DNA of 64,000 nucleotides from Kibdelosporangium sp. MJ126-NF4 (GTDB lineage Bacteria > Actinomycetota > Actinomycetes > Mycobacteriales > Pseudonocardiaceae). The notes beneath the pieces are model-generated. The model did no database searches. It saw only the letters and a list, made by a program, of their open reading frames with translations, and was not told the DNA's origin. Below are positions 44,224 to 52,516 of this stretch, piece after piece. The translations under genes and the position numbers were made by a program. Location: the NCBI RefSeq assembly GCF_000826545.1, contig NZ_CDME01000014.1, positions 124,001 to 188,000 on the forward strand. Direction: 5' to 3'. How positions within the stretch are numbered: position 1 is the first letter of the stretch; each line of letters starts with the position of its first letter.

Positions 44224-45528
44224 ATGAACGAGCTCCCCTTCGGCTTCAACCTGCCGGAGCCCGATGACCAAGGCAAGAAGGATGCGTCCGGCAAGCAGCC
44301 GGGCGGCGGGCAGGAGAACCCGTTCGACGCGTTCAGCCAGCTCGGGCAGATGCTCAGCCAGCTCGGCCAGATGCTGAGTCAGGCGGGGACGTCGGCCGGG
44401 CCGGTCAACTACGACCTGGCCAAACAGATCGCGATGCAGCGACTCGCCGAGACCGAGCCAGCGGGTGCCGAGTCCCCCGAGGCGGTCGCCGACGCGGCGC
44501 GCCTCGCCGAGGTGTGGCTGGATGCCGCGACGATCCTGCCCGCCGGTGCGACGTCGACCCGGTCGTGGACCGCGAAGGACTGGGTCGAGAAGACCCTGCC
44601 GACCTGGCAGCGACTGTGCGACCCGGTGGCGAGGCGGATGTCCGGCGCGTGGGTGGAGGCGCTGCCCGCCGAGGCGAAGGAGGCAGCAGGCCCGCTGCTG
44701 TCGATGGTCGGCCAGATGGGCGGGATGGCGTTCGGCTCGCAGCTGGGCAACGCGCTGGCCCAGCTCGGCGCCGAGGTGCTGACCTCGACCGACATCGGCC
44801 TGCCGCTCGGCCCCGAGGCCACCGGCGCGCTGCTGCCCGCGAACATCTCGAAGTTCAGCGAAGGCCTCGAACGCCCGGCCAGCGAGGTCCTCGTGTTCCT
44901 CGCCGCACGCGAAGCCGCGCACCAGCGCCTGTTCGCGCACGTGCCCTGGCTGCGGCAGCGCCTGCTGGCCACGGTCGAGGAGTTCGCCAGCGGCATCACC
45001 GTGGACACCTCGGCGTTGGAGCAGCTCGCGACGCAGGTCGACCCGGCCAACCCGCAGTCGATCGAACAGGCCATGCAGTCCGGCGTGCTCGAACCGCAGA
45101 CCACGCCGGAACAGCAGGCCGCGCTCGCGCGCCTGGAGACGCTTCTCGCGCTGGTCGAGGGCTGGGTGGACGTCGTGGTCGCGGACGCGGTCGGCGACCG
45201 GCTGCCCGGCGCCGACGCGCTGCGCGAGACGCTGCGCAGGCGCCGCGCGACCGGTGGCCCCGCCGAGCAGACGTTCGCGACGCTGGTCGGCCTGGAGCTG
45301 CGCCCCCGCAAACTGCGCGCGGCCGCGACGCTGTGGCGCCTCGTCGGCGACCGGCACGGCATCGACAAGCGTGACGGCATCTGGGCGCACCCGGACCTGG
45401 TACCCACCGCCGCCGACCTCGACGAGCCGCTGGACTTCGCCGATCGCGTCGGCGCGACGTCGGACATGGACCCGATCGCCGAGCTGGAACGGACCAAGAA
45501 GAAGGACAAGGACGAGGACGAGTCCTGA
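44224..45528 (+). CDS. Zinc-dependent metalloprotease-like protein (DUF2342)
   Basis: 434 residues. The N-terminus is Gln/Gly-rich with a LGQMLSQLGQMLSQAG repeat. The DUF2342 core follows: RLAEVWLDAATILPAGATST, DPVARRMSGAWVE, MGGMAFGSQLGNALAQLGAE, then FLAAREAAHQRLFAHVPWLR holding the presumed metal-site histidine, and HLVEGWVDVVV-type helix (LLALVEGWVDVVVADAVGDR). The C-terminus is highly charged. Counterpart of Rv3195. Followed by a strong terminator. Confidence 0.9.
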   Translation: MNELPFGFNLPEPDDQGKKDASGKQPGGGQENPFDAFSQLGQMLSQLGQMLSQAGTSAGPVNYDLAKQIAMQRLAETEPAGAESPEAVADAARLAEVWLDAATILPAGATSTRSWTAKDWVEKTLPTWQRLCDPVARRMSGAWVEALPAEAKEAAGPLLSMVGQMGGMAFGSQLGNALAQLGAEVLTSTDIGLPLGPEATGALLPANISKFSEGLERPASEVLVFLAAREAAHQRLFAHVPWLRQRLLATVEEFASGITVDTSALEQLATQVDPANPQSIEQAMQSGVLEPQTTPEQQAALARLETLLALVEGWVDVVVADAVGDRLPGADALRETLRRRRATGGPAEQTFATLVGLELRPRKLRAAATLWRLVGDRHGIDKRDGIWAHPDLVPTAADLDEPLDFADRVGATSDMDPIAELERTKKKDKDEDES

Positions 45529-45532
45529 CACG

Positions 45533-45574
45533 AAGACTGAGGCCACCCCGCTCGCACGGGGTGGCCTCAGTCTT
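45533..45574. terminator. Strong bidirectional terminator
   Basis: Perfect 18-bp stem AAGACTGAGGCCACCCCG / CGGGGTGGCCTCAGTCTT with a 6-nt loop CTCGCA, between the convergent DUF2342 and metallopeptidase genes. It ends in TCTTCT on the + strand. Confidence 0.93.
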
Positions 45575-45587
45575 CTGCCATCGGGGA

Positions 45588-46118
45588 CTAGTCCTCGATC
45601 ATCGGCCCCGATCCCGCGGCCGCGGCGAGGCCCTCGAGATACCCGATGGCCCGCTCGGTCTTGGGATAACGCTGTACAAGACCCCAGAACTCATGGTCGT
45701 GCCCCGGCACAAGAAGGTGCGCGAGTTCGTGCACCAGTACGTAGTCCAGGACCCATGACGGCACCTCCCTCAGCCGCTCGCTGATCCGGATCGTCCGGTC
45801 AACGGGCGTGCAGGATGCCCAACGCGTCCGCATTGGCGGCACCCAACGAACACTCAGTGGTACGGCTTTGCCGTTCAGATGTCGCGTGGAGAGCTCCGCG
45901 CACCTGGTGAGCAGCGCGCTGTCCGACGTCCGCGCCGGGGAGCGGCGACGGGACTCGCTGCGCAGCAGGCGGCGTTGCATCTCAGCGACCCAATGCACTT
46001 CTTCCTTCTTGGTCATCCGCGCAGGCAGCAGGACGATCAGAGCATCGCCCTCCCGGTACGCGGTGACTGTCCGAGTACGCCGCTTACTGCGACGTACTTC
46101 GACGACTGGTTCGGCCAC
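45588..46118 (-). CDS. M48/YgjP-like metallopeptidase (DUF45)
   Basis: 176 residues from GTG 46118. The zinc motif HELAH is at 130-134 in DYVLVHELAHLLVPGHDHEF, with a third ligand H in PGHDHEFW. N-terminal strands VEVRRSKRRTRTVTAYREGD and RWVPPMRTRWASCTPVDRTI are standard for the family. It is a soluble zinc peptidase of unknown substrate. It is divergent from the ThiF-like gene across 119 bp that hold a perfect palindrome. Confidence 0.88.
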   Translation of the reverse strand: MAEPVVEVRRSKRRTRTVTAYREGDALIVLLPARMTKKEEVHWVAEMQRRLLRSESRRRSPARTSDSALLTRCAELSTRHLNGKAVPLSVRWVPPMRTRWASCTPVDRTIRISERLREVPSWVLDYVLVHELAHLLVPGHDHEFWGLVQRYPKTERAIGYLEGLAAAAGSGPMIED

Positions 46119-46194
46119 GGGACAACGGTACGACCAACCACCGACAGTTTGGGACCTGCCAGGAGGGTGACCTTCTACCCACAGCCTCCTGTGG

Positions 46195-46206
46195 ACAAAC
46201 GTTTGT
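46195..46206. promoter_or_regulatory. Palindrome ACAAACGTTTGT between divergent genes
   Basis: A perfect 12-bp inverted repeat midway between the DUF45 peptidase start (46118) and the ThiF-like start (46238). It could be an operator. No cognate regulator is identified. Confidence 0.4.
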
Positions 46207-46237
46207 GTCACGCTGGATCCCTTGCCAGCCTTGGGGT

Positions 46238-47239
46238 ATGTCACATGGTGGAAGGTCACTGCCACGTCGGCCGAAGGTGCTGACGGGCCTGCCGGTGCTG
46301 CGCCGCGGCGACGACGAGATCCAGTTGGGCCTCGATCCCCGGCACGGGGTGGTGATCGGCGGAGTAACCGAAACGGTTGCGGAGAGTATCCGAAATCTGG
46401 ACGGCCGGACACGGACAAGACAGCTTCTGGACACGGCGCGCCCGGATGACCGGCGTGTCCTGTCCACTCTGCTGCGGGAGTTGCACGGGCTCGGCCTGGT
46501 CGAGGACGTCACCGACGCCGGGATTCCCGGCCGTCTCGCGCCGGACGCGGGGACGTGGTCGCTGCGGACGGGCAACCAACCGGGCCAACTGGTCGCGAAG
46601 CGGTCCACTTCGTCCGTGCTCGTGCACGGCTCCGGCCGGATCGGCATCGCGACGGCGCAACTGCTCGTAACCGCGGGTATCGGTGTGGTCCGCCTCAACG
46701 CGGACGGTGTCGTCGAGGCCGAGGACACCGGCTGTGGATACCGCGACGAGGACGTCGGCAAACCACGCGCGGAGGTGGCACGGGAGCTGTTGCCGGAGGT
46801 CCGGCAGTCATGTCCGGACCTGGTCGTGCTGACCGATGCCGCGGTGCCCGCTCCGGAGCTGGTGCAGGGGCTGCTGGCCACCGGCGTGCCGCACCTGAGC
46901 GTGCGGGTTCGTGAGGGGACGGGGATCGTCGGGCCACTCGTCGTGCCTGGTCGCAGCAGTTGTCTCGGCTGTGCCGACCTGCATCGGGCGGATCTCGACC
47001 GCGACTGGCCGTCGGTCGCGGCCCAGCTGGTCGGCCAGCGGCAGCACGCTGATCTCCTGTGTGCGCACGCGACCGCCGCGCTCGGTGCGGAGCAGGTCAT
47101 GCGGGCGCTCGAATGGCTGTCCACAGGGGGTGGACGACCACCTGTCTGGAACACCACGATCGAACTTGACCCGTTCCATGGCAAATTGGAACAGCGGCCT
47201 TGGCCGCCGCACGTGCACTGCACGTGTGGTGCTCGATAG
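46238..47239 (+). CDS. ThiF/E1-like adenylyltransferase-fold protein (Rv3196-like)
   Basis: About 333 residues from ATG 46238. N-terminal helical region (DRRVLSTLLRELHGLGLVED), then a Rossmann core VLVHGSGRIGIATAQLLVTA, IGVVRLNADGVVEAEDTG, DLVVLTDAAVPAPELVQGLL. A Cys-rich segment follows (GRSSCLGCADLHRADLDRDW) and a C-terminal CTCG. The glycine loop GSGRIG matches nucleotide binding; the full adenylating Arg/Lys set is not obvious. Activity is uncertain. It precedes the ABC1 kinase gene by 44 bp. Confidence 0.82.
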   Translation: MSHGGRSLPRRPKVLTGLPVLRRGDDEIQLGLDPRHGVVIGGVTETVAESIRNLDGRTRTRQLLDTARPDDRRVLSTLLRELHGLGLVEDVTDAGIPGRLAPDAGTWSLRTGNQPGQLVAKRSTSSVLVHGSGRIGIATAQLLVTAGIGVVRLNADGVVEAEDTGCGYRDEDVGKPRAEVARELLPEVRQSCPDLVVLTDAAVPAPELVQGLLATGVPHLSVRVREGTGIVGPLVVPGRSSCLGCADLHRADLDRDWPSVAAQLVGQRQHADLLCAHATAALGAEQVMRALEWLSTGGGRPPVWNTTIELDPFHGKLEQRPWPPHVHCTCGAR

Positions 47240-47283
47240 TGAAATGGCTGCGAGACAGGCGTTCTACAGGGGAGAATCACCTA

Positions 47284-48594
47284 GTGACCGAGATGCCGCG
47301 CAAGACCGTCGCCAGAACGGCACGGCTCGCCAGCCTCCCGTTGGGGGTCGCAGGCCGAGTGGTCGGCAGCTGGGGGAAACGGCTCGTCGGGCAGGACGCC
47401 GCCGAGGTCAGCGCCCAGATGTCGGCGAAGACCGCTGAACAGCTGTTCTCAGTGTTGGGGCAGCTCAAGGGCGGTGCGATGAAGTTCGGCCAGGCGCTGT
47501 CGGTGTTCGAGGCGGCCGTGCCGGACGAGCTGGCGGAGCCCTACCGGGAAGCGCTCACCAAGCTGCAGACGGCGGCGCCGCCGATGAGCACGAAGGCCGC
47601 GCACCGGATGCTCGCCGAGCAGCTGGGCCGGTCGTGGCGGTCCCGGTTCGCGGAGTTCGACGACACCCCGGCCGCGTCGGCGAGTATCGGTCAGGTGCAT
47701 CGCGGTATTTGGCACGACGGGCGGCCGGTCGCGGTGAAAGTCCAGTACCCGGGCGCCGACGAGGCATTGATGTCCGATTTAAGGCAGCTTTCCCGTTTTA
47801 GTCGATTGTTTCAGGCACTGGTGCCGGGAACCGAAATCAAGCCGCTGCTGGCCGAGCTGACCGAGCGGATGGCCGAGGAGCTCGACTACCGCCAGGAAGC
47901 GGACAACCAGCGCGCCGTCGCTGCGGCGTACGACGGCGACGAGCACTTTCTCGTCCCGAAGGTGATCGCCAGCGCGCCGAAGGTGCTGGTCAGCGAGTGG
48001 GTGGACGGCACACCGCTGGCCAAGATCATCCGTGAGGGATCGCGGGAGAAGCGCGACGAGGCCGGGTACCTGCTCGCCGAGTTCCACTACTCGGCGCCCG
48101 CGCGTGCCGGGATGCTGCACGCGGACCCGCACCCGGGCAACTTCATGCTGGCCGACGACGCCCGGATGTGCGTGATCGACTTCGGCGGCGTGGCCAGGCT
48201 GCCGGACGGCCTGCCCGCCCCGCTGGGGAAGCTGATGCGGTTCGCCATGGCGGACGACTCGGAAAGCCTGTTCGAGACCCTCCGAGAGGAGGGTTTCGTA
48301 CGTCCGGGTACCCGTGTACCCGCCGAGCACGTGCACGCCTACCTGGCGCCGTTCGTCGAGCCGCTGCTGACCGAGCGGTTCCGGTTCACCAGGAAGTGGA
48401 TGCAGGCCCAGGCCGAGCGGGTCGGTGATCTCGGCGGGCAGGACTTCCGCACCGGCCGGTCGCTCAACCTGCCGCCGCAGTACCTGATGATCCACCGTGT
48501 GCTGGCCGGTTCGACCGGGATCCTGTGCCAACTCGACGCGGAGCTGCCCGCCAGGGAAATAGTGCAGCGCTGGCAACCTGGATTCAAGGCCTGA
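47284..48594 (+). CDS. ABC1/AarF-family kinase-like protein (Rv3197-like)
   Basis: 436 residues from GTG 47284 after GGGGAG. The KxGQ region is KGGAMKFGQALSVFEAAVPD, the ATP-binding alanine loop is ASASIGQVHRGIWHDGRPVA, VKVQYPG holds the lysine, ELDYRQEADNQ the glutamate, and LHADPHPGNFMLADDARMCV IDFGG the catalytic and metal residues. UbiB-like ATPases influence lipid or quinone metabolism. In mycobacteria this gene sits beside whiB7; here ~7 kb separates them. Confidence 0.93.
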   Translation: MTEMPRKTVARTARLASLPLGVAGRVVGSWGKRLVGQDAAEVSAQMSAKTAEQLFSVLGQLKGGAMKFGQALSVFEAAVPDELAEPYREALTKLQTAAPPMSTKAAHRMLAEQLGRSWRSRFAEFDDTPAASASIGQVHRGIWHDGRPVAVKVQYPGADEALMSDLRQLSRFSRLFQALVPGTEIKPLLAELTERMAEELDYRQEADNQRAVAAAYDGDEHFLVPKVIASAPKVLVSEWVDGTPLAKIIREGSREKRDEAGYLLAEFHYSAPARAGMLHADPHPGNFMLADDARMCVIDFGGVARLPDGLPAPLGKLMRFAMADDSESLFETLREEGFVRPGTRVPAEHVHAYLAPFVEPLLTERFRFTRKWMQAQAERVGDLGGQDFRTGRSLNLPPQYLMIHRVLAGSTGILCQLDAELPAREIVQRWQPGFKA

Positions 48595-48696
48595 CCTGCG
48601 GAAAATCAGAACGAACCGACCATTGCCTCACCGGAGTTATCCACAGGAAAGCCCACTCGACTTTCGGACCACCCCAAAAATCCGCAAGATCGAACC

Positions 48697-49593
48697 ATGC
48701 CAACCAGCAACGAAGCAGTAGTCCGACGAAGCACCCTGATGGCTGCGGGACACTCGAATTACTCGGTGGCGGTCCGTTGCCGCCCCGACGGCCCATGGCA
48801 GCAACTCCTGCCGGGAGTACTGCTGCTGAAAAGCGGTCCGCCAACCAGGCGACAGCGACTGAAAGCCGCGGTCCTCTACGCGGGAGCGGAAGCACAGATC
48901 ACCGGAATCGAATCACTGCGCGCCCACGGCCTGCACGCATTCGACACGGACGAGCTGCACATGCTCATCCCCAGCAGCCGAAGATTGTCCTCCCGCGAGT
49001 ACGTGCGCGTGGAACGCACGTCCCGAATGCCAAGGCCGAGAATCATCAAAGGCCTCAACTTCGCGCCGCCCTCCCGCGCAGCCATCGACGCGGCACGCCA
49101 CCTGCGTGACCCAACGGAACAGCGAGCCCTGCTTTACGCACCCATCGACGCCGGGCTGTGCACAATCAACCAACTCCGCACGGAGATCGACGCGGGAGCC
49201 CAACGCGGCACAGCGGCACTGCGCGCAATGCTCGAAGAAGCCCTGCCCACCCCACCGGCAAGCACAGTCCACCAAAGCTGGGCCAAGCGCATCCTCGTCG
49301 AATCACCACTCCCCCCGCCGAAATGGCACGTCCCCATCCACACGAACACAGGCGAAATGGTGGGCATCGCCGACGCGTGGTGGGACACCGTGGCCCTGGC
49401 ATGGGACTTCGGCAACCAGCGCGACAACTACGCCCGCCAACGCCAAGAAGCCTTCAGCAGAGCAGGCATCCTCGTCGTCCGAACAGACACCCCCGAACAA
49501 CGAGACAACGCGGAAAACATCATCCGAACCCTCGCCCACAGCTACTACAAAGCAGCCAACCGCCCCCGCCCACCCATCAAGGCGAACACCTAG
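48697..49593 (+). CDS. AbiEi-antitoxin-like / DUF559 endonuclease-domain protein
   Basis: 298 residues. The N-terminal half fits the winged-helix AbiEi/type IV antitoxin-like group (RRSTLMAAGHSNYSVAVRCR; AVLYAGAEAQITGIESLRAH; DELHMLIPSSRRLSSREYVR). The C-terminal ~90 residues are a DUF559/Vsr-like nuclease fold (VGIADAWWDTVALAWDFGNQ; RQEAFSRAGILVVRTDTPEQ). No AbiEii toxin lies beside it. The group is common and multi-copy in actinomycetes without proven function. The 3' half is unusually rich in C and A. Confidence 0.72.
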   Translation: MPTSNEAVVRRSTLMAAGHSNYSVAVRCRPDGPWQQLLPGVLLLKSGPPTRRQRLKAAVLYAGAEAQITGIESLRAHGLHAFDTDELHMLIPSSRRLSSREYVRVERTSRMPRPRIIKGLNFAPPSRAAIDAARHLRDPTEQRALLYAPIDAGLCTINQLRTEIDAGAQRGTAALRAMLEEALPTPPASTVHQSWAKRILVESPLPPPKWHVPIHTNTGEMVGIADAWWDTVALAWDFGNQRDNYARQRQEAFSRAGILVVRTDTPEQRDNAENIIRTLAHSYYKAANRPRPPIKANT

Positions 49594-50580
49594 CGACCAT
49601 CCACATGCGCCAGTCCCCACCAACCTGGCCCCCACCCCTCACACCTCTCCCCACCAACCCAGGCAACACAACCATGCCGCCCCTCGCAGCGCGCGCATGT
49701 CCCGTTCACCTGATGAGCACTCCCCTGTCCCGCTCCGTGGCTCGCCATGTCCCGTCCTATCAAGACAGACACCACCAACCCACAACCCAGTCCAACCCCC
49801 CGACACAGGCACCGAGCCAGCCCTCCGCACCCAACTCCCGAAGCCCAGTTCCCACGAGCCCAAGTCCCCGGAGCCCAACTCCCCCAACCCAGCCCCGCCA
49901 ATGACCACCCGCCCTCAGGATCAGACTTCACGCGCGGCATCCACCACCCCAGGTTGGACTCCACGTGGGTCAGACTCCACACGGGTCCAAACCCCGCCCA
50001 GGGAAACAAAGTCCGCCACAACACAACACATCACCCGCCGCCGCCAAAGGCACACGGCACACGGCACACGGCACACGGCAACCCTGAACAACTCAGGCCA
50101 AGCAACACCACAACCCACCAGCCCAACCCAGCTGACCGCCCATCCCCGAACAATCAACGCTCCAAACAAGACACCACCTCACCTCCCCGGCATCCCCACC
50201 CCACTCCAGTCACCCCACCCACGCCATGCCGCGCCAGTCACCCCACGCTGCGCCAGTCATCCCATGCCGTGCCAGTCACCGCGCCCATGACAGCCGCATC
50301 GCCCAAGCCAATCAGCATCTCCGCACCAGCCCCCTTGCCCGCCAGTAACCAACTCCACAAACCGCCCTGCCCACGCCACCCGCCTCGCGCACACCGACGC
50401 CCCTACCTGCGCCGAGCCCCATCCCCACCCAGGGTTCCGCCAAAGTCGGGCTGTACGCGCAAAGCAAGCGCAAGACGGCAAGCGCATAAGAGGCCTTGCG
50501 CGTAAGCGGGCGAGAGGTCTTGCGCGTAAGCGGGCAAGCGGGCGAGAGGTCTTGCGCGTGAGCGCATGGGTGGGGTTCGT
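49594..50580. other. C/A-rich, G-poor gene-free stretch
   Basis: About 850 bp (49594-50450) whose + strand is dominated by C and A. Several frames stay open for hundreds of codons only because stop codons need T and G. The translations are low-complexity Pro/Thr/His/Asn with no ribosome sites, so I see no gene. CCAGTCACCCCA/CGCCAGTC-type motifs recur at 50205-50290 and again near 51430-51480. Confidence 0.6.
50487..50570 (+). repeat. Tandem ~24-32-bp repeat
   Basis: Three units of GAGAGGTCTTGCGCGTAAGC type start at about 50487, 50511 and 50543. Adjacent to hairpin element B. Confidence 0.65.
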
Positions 50581-50730
50581 GGTTGGTTTCCTCCCGTATG
50601 GCCTGGGCGAAGCCATACCACGGCGTGTCGGGAGGTCGGCCCACGAAACTGGTGGGCCCAGCGCGAGGCGGTACCGACCTCCCGGCACGTCGTGGTTTCC
50701 TCCGGCAGGACATACGGGAGGGAACCGACC
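50581..50730. repeat. Long hairpin element B (reverse orientation)
   Basis: 150 nt. Outer arms GGTTGGTTTCCTCCCGTATG and CATACGGGAGGGAACCGACC. Inner stem GGGAGGTCGG/CCGACCTCCC. It is in reverse orientation relative to elements A, C and D, as is its box. Confidence 0.82.
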
Positions 50731-50796
50731 ACGCCCTCACTGGACCCAGGAAGTCACGTGGGCTAAGCGAACCGGCGTGGCGCGGGAATGGTTGGT

Positions 50797-50828
50797 TCCC
50801 CTCTTGGAGGCCTGCCGTCCGGCGAGGA
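50797..50828 (-). repeat. Box accompanying hairpin element B
   Basis: Reverse complement of CCTCGCCGGACGGCAGGCCT followed by CCAAGAGGGGA, on the expected side of element B at a 66-bp gap. Confidence 0.75.
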
Positions 50829-51029
50829 CATTCTCTTTGTGCCACGAGCGAACTTGAGCGTCGGGAACAAGCCCGACACAGCGGGCACCACAGGCTCGTC
50901 CGTGAGGCGGGCCTTCGGCGATGGCCGCACACACGGCGGCCGCGGCGGTCACGCGGATGCGGCAGTCACACGGCAGCTGCACTCACGAGACGGCCGCACT
51001 CACGTGTCAGCCGAGGGAAAGAAAAGAGA

Positions 51030-51064
51030 TGCCTCGCCGGCGGGCAGGCCTCCAAGAGGGGACA
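51030..51064 (+). repeat. Box accompanying hairpin element C
   Basis: TGCCTCGCCGGCGGGCAGGC followed by CTCCAAGAGGGGA, 75 bp before hairpin C. The spacer between box and hairpin (GCCGGTTCGCTCAGCCCACG..) also matches the spacer of element B in reverse. Confidence 0.75.
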
Positions 51065-51139
51065 CAACAGACCTCTTCGTTCGCCGAGCCGGTTCGCTCA
51101 GCCCACGTGATTTCCCGGGTCAAGTGGGGCGCGGGGCGC

Positions 51140-51271
51140 CCCTCCCGTATGGCCTGCCCAAGGGAACCACAGGCTGTCAAGAGGTCGGTACCGCCTCGCG
51201 CTGTGGGTTGGTTTGCGTAGGCCGACCTCCTGACAGCCAGTGGTTGGCTTCGCCCAGGCCATACGGGAGGG
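51140..51271. repeat. Long hairpin element C
   Basis: 132 nt. Outer arms CCCTCCCGTATGGCCTG and CAGGCCATACGGGAGGG are perfect. Next comes AACCACAGGCTGTCA against TGACAGCCAGTGGTT, then GAGGTCGG/CCGACCTC. The apex carries TGGGTTGGTTTGCGTAGG as in element A. Confidence 0.85.
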
Positions 51272-51959
51272 ACACCCCACGAACCACACCCATGCGCATT
51301 GCGCGCACAAGCCACACACCCTGTGCTCTTGCTCTCTTACGCGCGGCGGCCGTCTTCCAGCCGGAACCCGCGCACACCACCCACAACACACGACCGACTT
51401 CCCACTTTGACGGGCCTCTGCCATCCCCGCTGGGCCACAGTCACCCCACTTCACGCCGTGCCAGTCACCGCATCCCGACAGCCACATCGCCCGCGCCAAT
51501 CGCCATCTCGGCGCCGGTTTCATTTCGCGCAGATAAACGATTCCACACCAGTCTCCTCGCGCACAGCGACTGCCCTACCCACGTCGAGCCCATCCATGTC
51601 GACCCATCCGCGCCGCCAGCCCCCTCCCGCGCGATCAGGATCTCCGCTCCGGCCCGCCCCACTTACGCCAATTACTGTTCCCGGCCAATCACTATCTCCG
51701 CTTCGACCACCATCTCCACGCAGCGGCCGTGTCCACATCAGACGGCTCATCCACGCCAACTGCCCTTCCCACACCAGCCCCACCTACACTGACCGACCTG
51801 CCCACGTTGGCTCGCTTTCTGCGTCGAACCAGGTGCCGTCCGAGCTCACCTGCCAGATGCGCCACGGATGGCAACGGCCGAAGATTGTCTGTGAACGTGT
51901 GTCGATCCTGCGCGACGGCGTTCGTATAGGAGATGCAAGGCGAAAGGAAGGACTCACTC
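51272..51959. other. Intergenic region with degenerate repeats, no gene
   Basis: This C/A-rich stretch holds degenerate repeats of CAATCANNATCTCCGC type (about 51497, 51627, 51686) also found at 50318, and a segment at ~51450-51520 similar to 50265-50330. Frames are low complexity. The last ~60 bp carry the ribosome site of the YCII gene. Confidence 0.5.
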
Positions 51960-52310
51960 GTGCAGCAGTACCTGCTCAGCATCTACCAGCCGGATGGCGA
52001 TCCCCCTCCGCCCGAAGTGCTCGAACCGATCATGCGGAACCTGGACGAGCTCAACAAGGAGATCAAGGCAGCCGGAGCCTGGGTCTTCGCCGGAGGGCTG
52101 CACCCACCTGGAACAGCGACGGTGTTGCACCACAAGGACGACGAAATGCTCGTCACCGACGGGCCGTACACCGAAGGAAAGGAGCACATCGGCGGCTTCA
52201 CTGTCATCCAGGCTCCCGACCTGGACGCGGCACTGGCGTGGGGCAGCAGGCTCGCCGAGGTGATCGGCCTGCCCATCGAGGTCCGGCCCATGCACTGGGG
52301 CCACTGCTGA
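51960..52310 (+). CDS. YCII/DGPF-domain protein
   Basis: 116 residues from GTG 51960, 7 bp after GGAAGGA. QYLLSIYQPDGDPPPPEVLE, AGAWVFAGGLHPPGTATVLH and the hallmark MLVTDGPYTEGKEHIGGFTV (DGPF-type motif), then PDLDAALAWGSRLAEVIGLP. Ferredoxin-like dimeric fold, reaction unknown. DGPF proteins are the standing partners of ECF42 sigma factors; such a factor lies 0.2 kb away on the other strand. Confidence 0.88.
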   Translation: MQQYLLSIYQPDGDPPPPEVLEPIMRNLDELNKEIKAAGAWVFAGGLHPPGTATVLHHKDDEMLVTDGPYTEGKEHIGGFTVIQAPDLDAALAWGSRLAEVIGLPIEVRPMHWGHC

Positions 52311-52322
52311 CCTACACGCCGG

Positions 52323-52496
52323 TCACCAGTACTCCTCCGGCAGTTTGCCCTCGATGTCGCGGACATGCGCGCGGGCACATGTCGGACACAGCCAGGTCAG
52401 CCTGCCGTCGGATCGCTCGGACACCCAGGCAAGAGCCTCCGTTGGCTCGGCGGACGACTTCGATCTGCCACATCGGGAGCATGTCGCGTCACTCAC
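52323..52496 (-). CDS. Small zinc-ribbon protein
   Basis: 57 residues from GTG 52496 (the frame is open to GTG 52514). DATCSRCGRSKSS and RLTWLCPTCARAHVRDIEGK carry two CxxC knuckles, and the end is LPEEYW. The pattern occurs in related actinomycetes as a stand-alone protein of unknown role. It ends 12 bp from the YCII stop on the other strand and follows the sigma gene. Confidence 0.65.
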   Translation of the reverse strand: MSDATCSRCGRSKSSAEPTEALAWVSERSDGRLTWLCPTCARAHVRDIEGKLPEEYW

Positions 52497-52516
52497 CCGC
52501 AGAACATAGAACACAG

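Noticed and set aside
49106..50505. Long open frames (up to ~390 codons) in the C/A-rich stretch
   Set aside because: Open only because of base bias: several frames are open at once, translations are low-complexity Pro/Thr/Asn, there are no ribosome sites and no recognisable domain.
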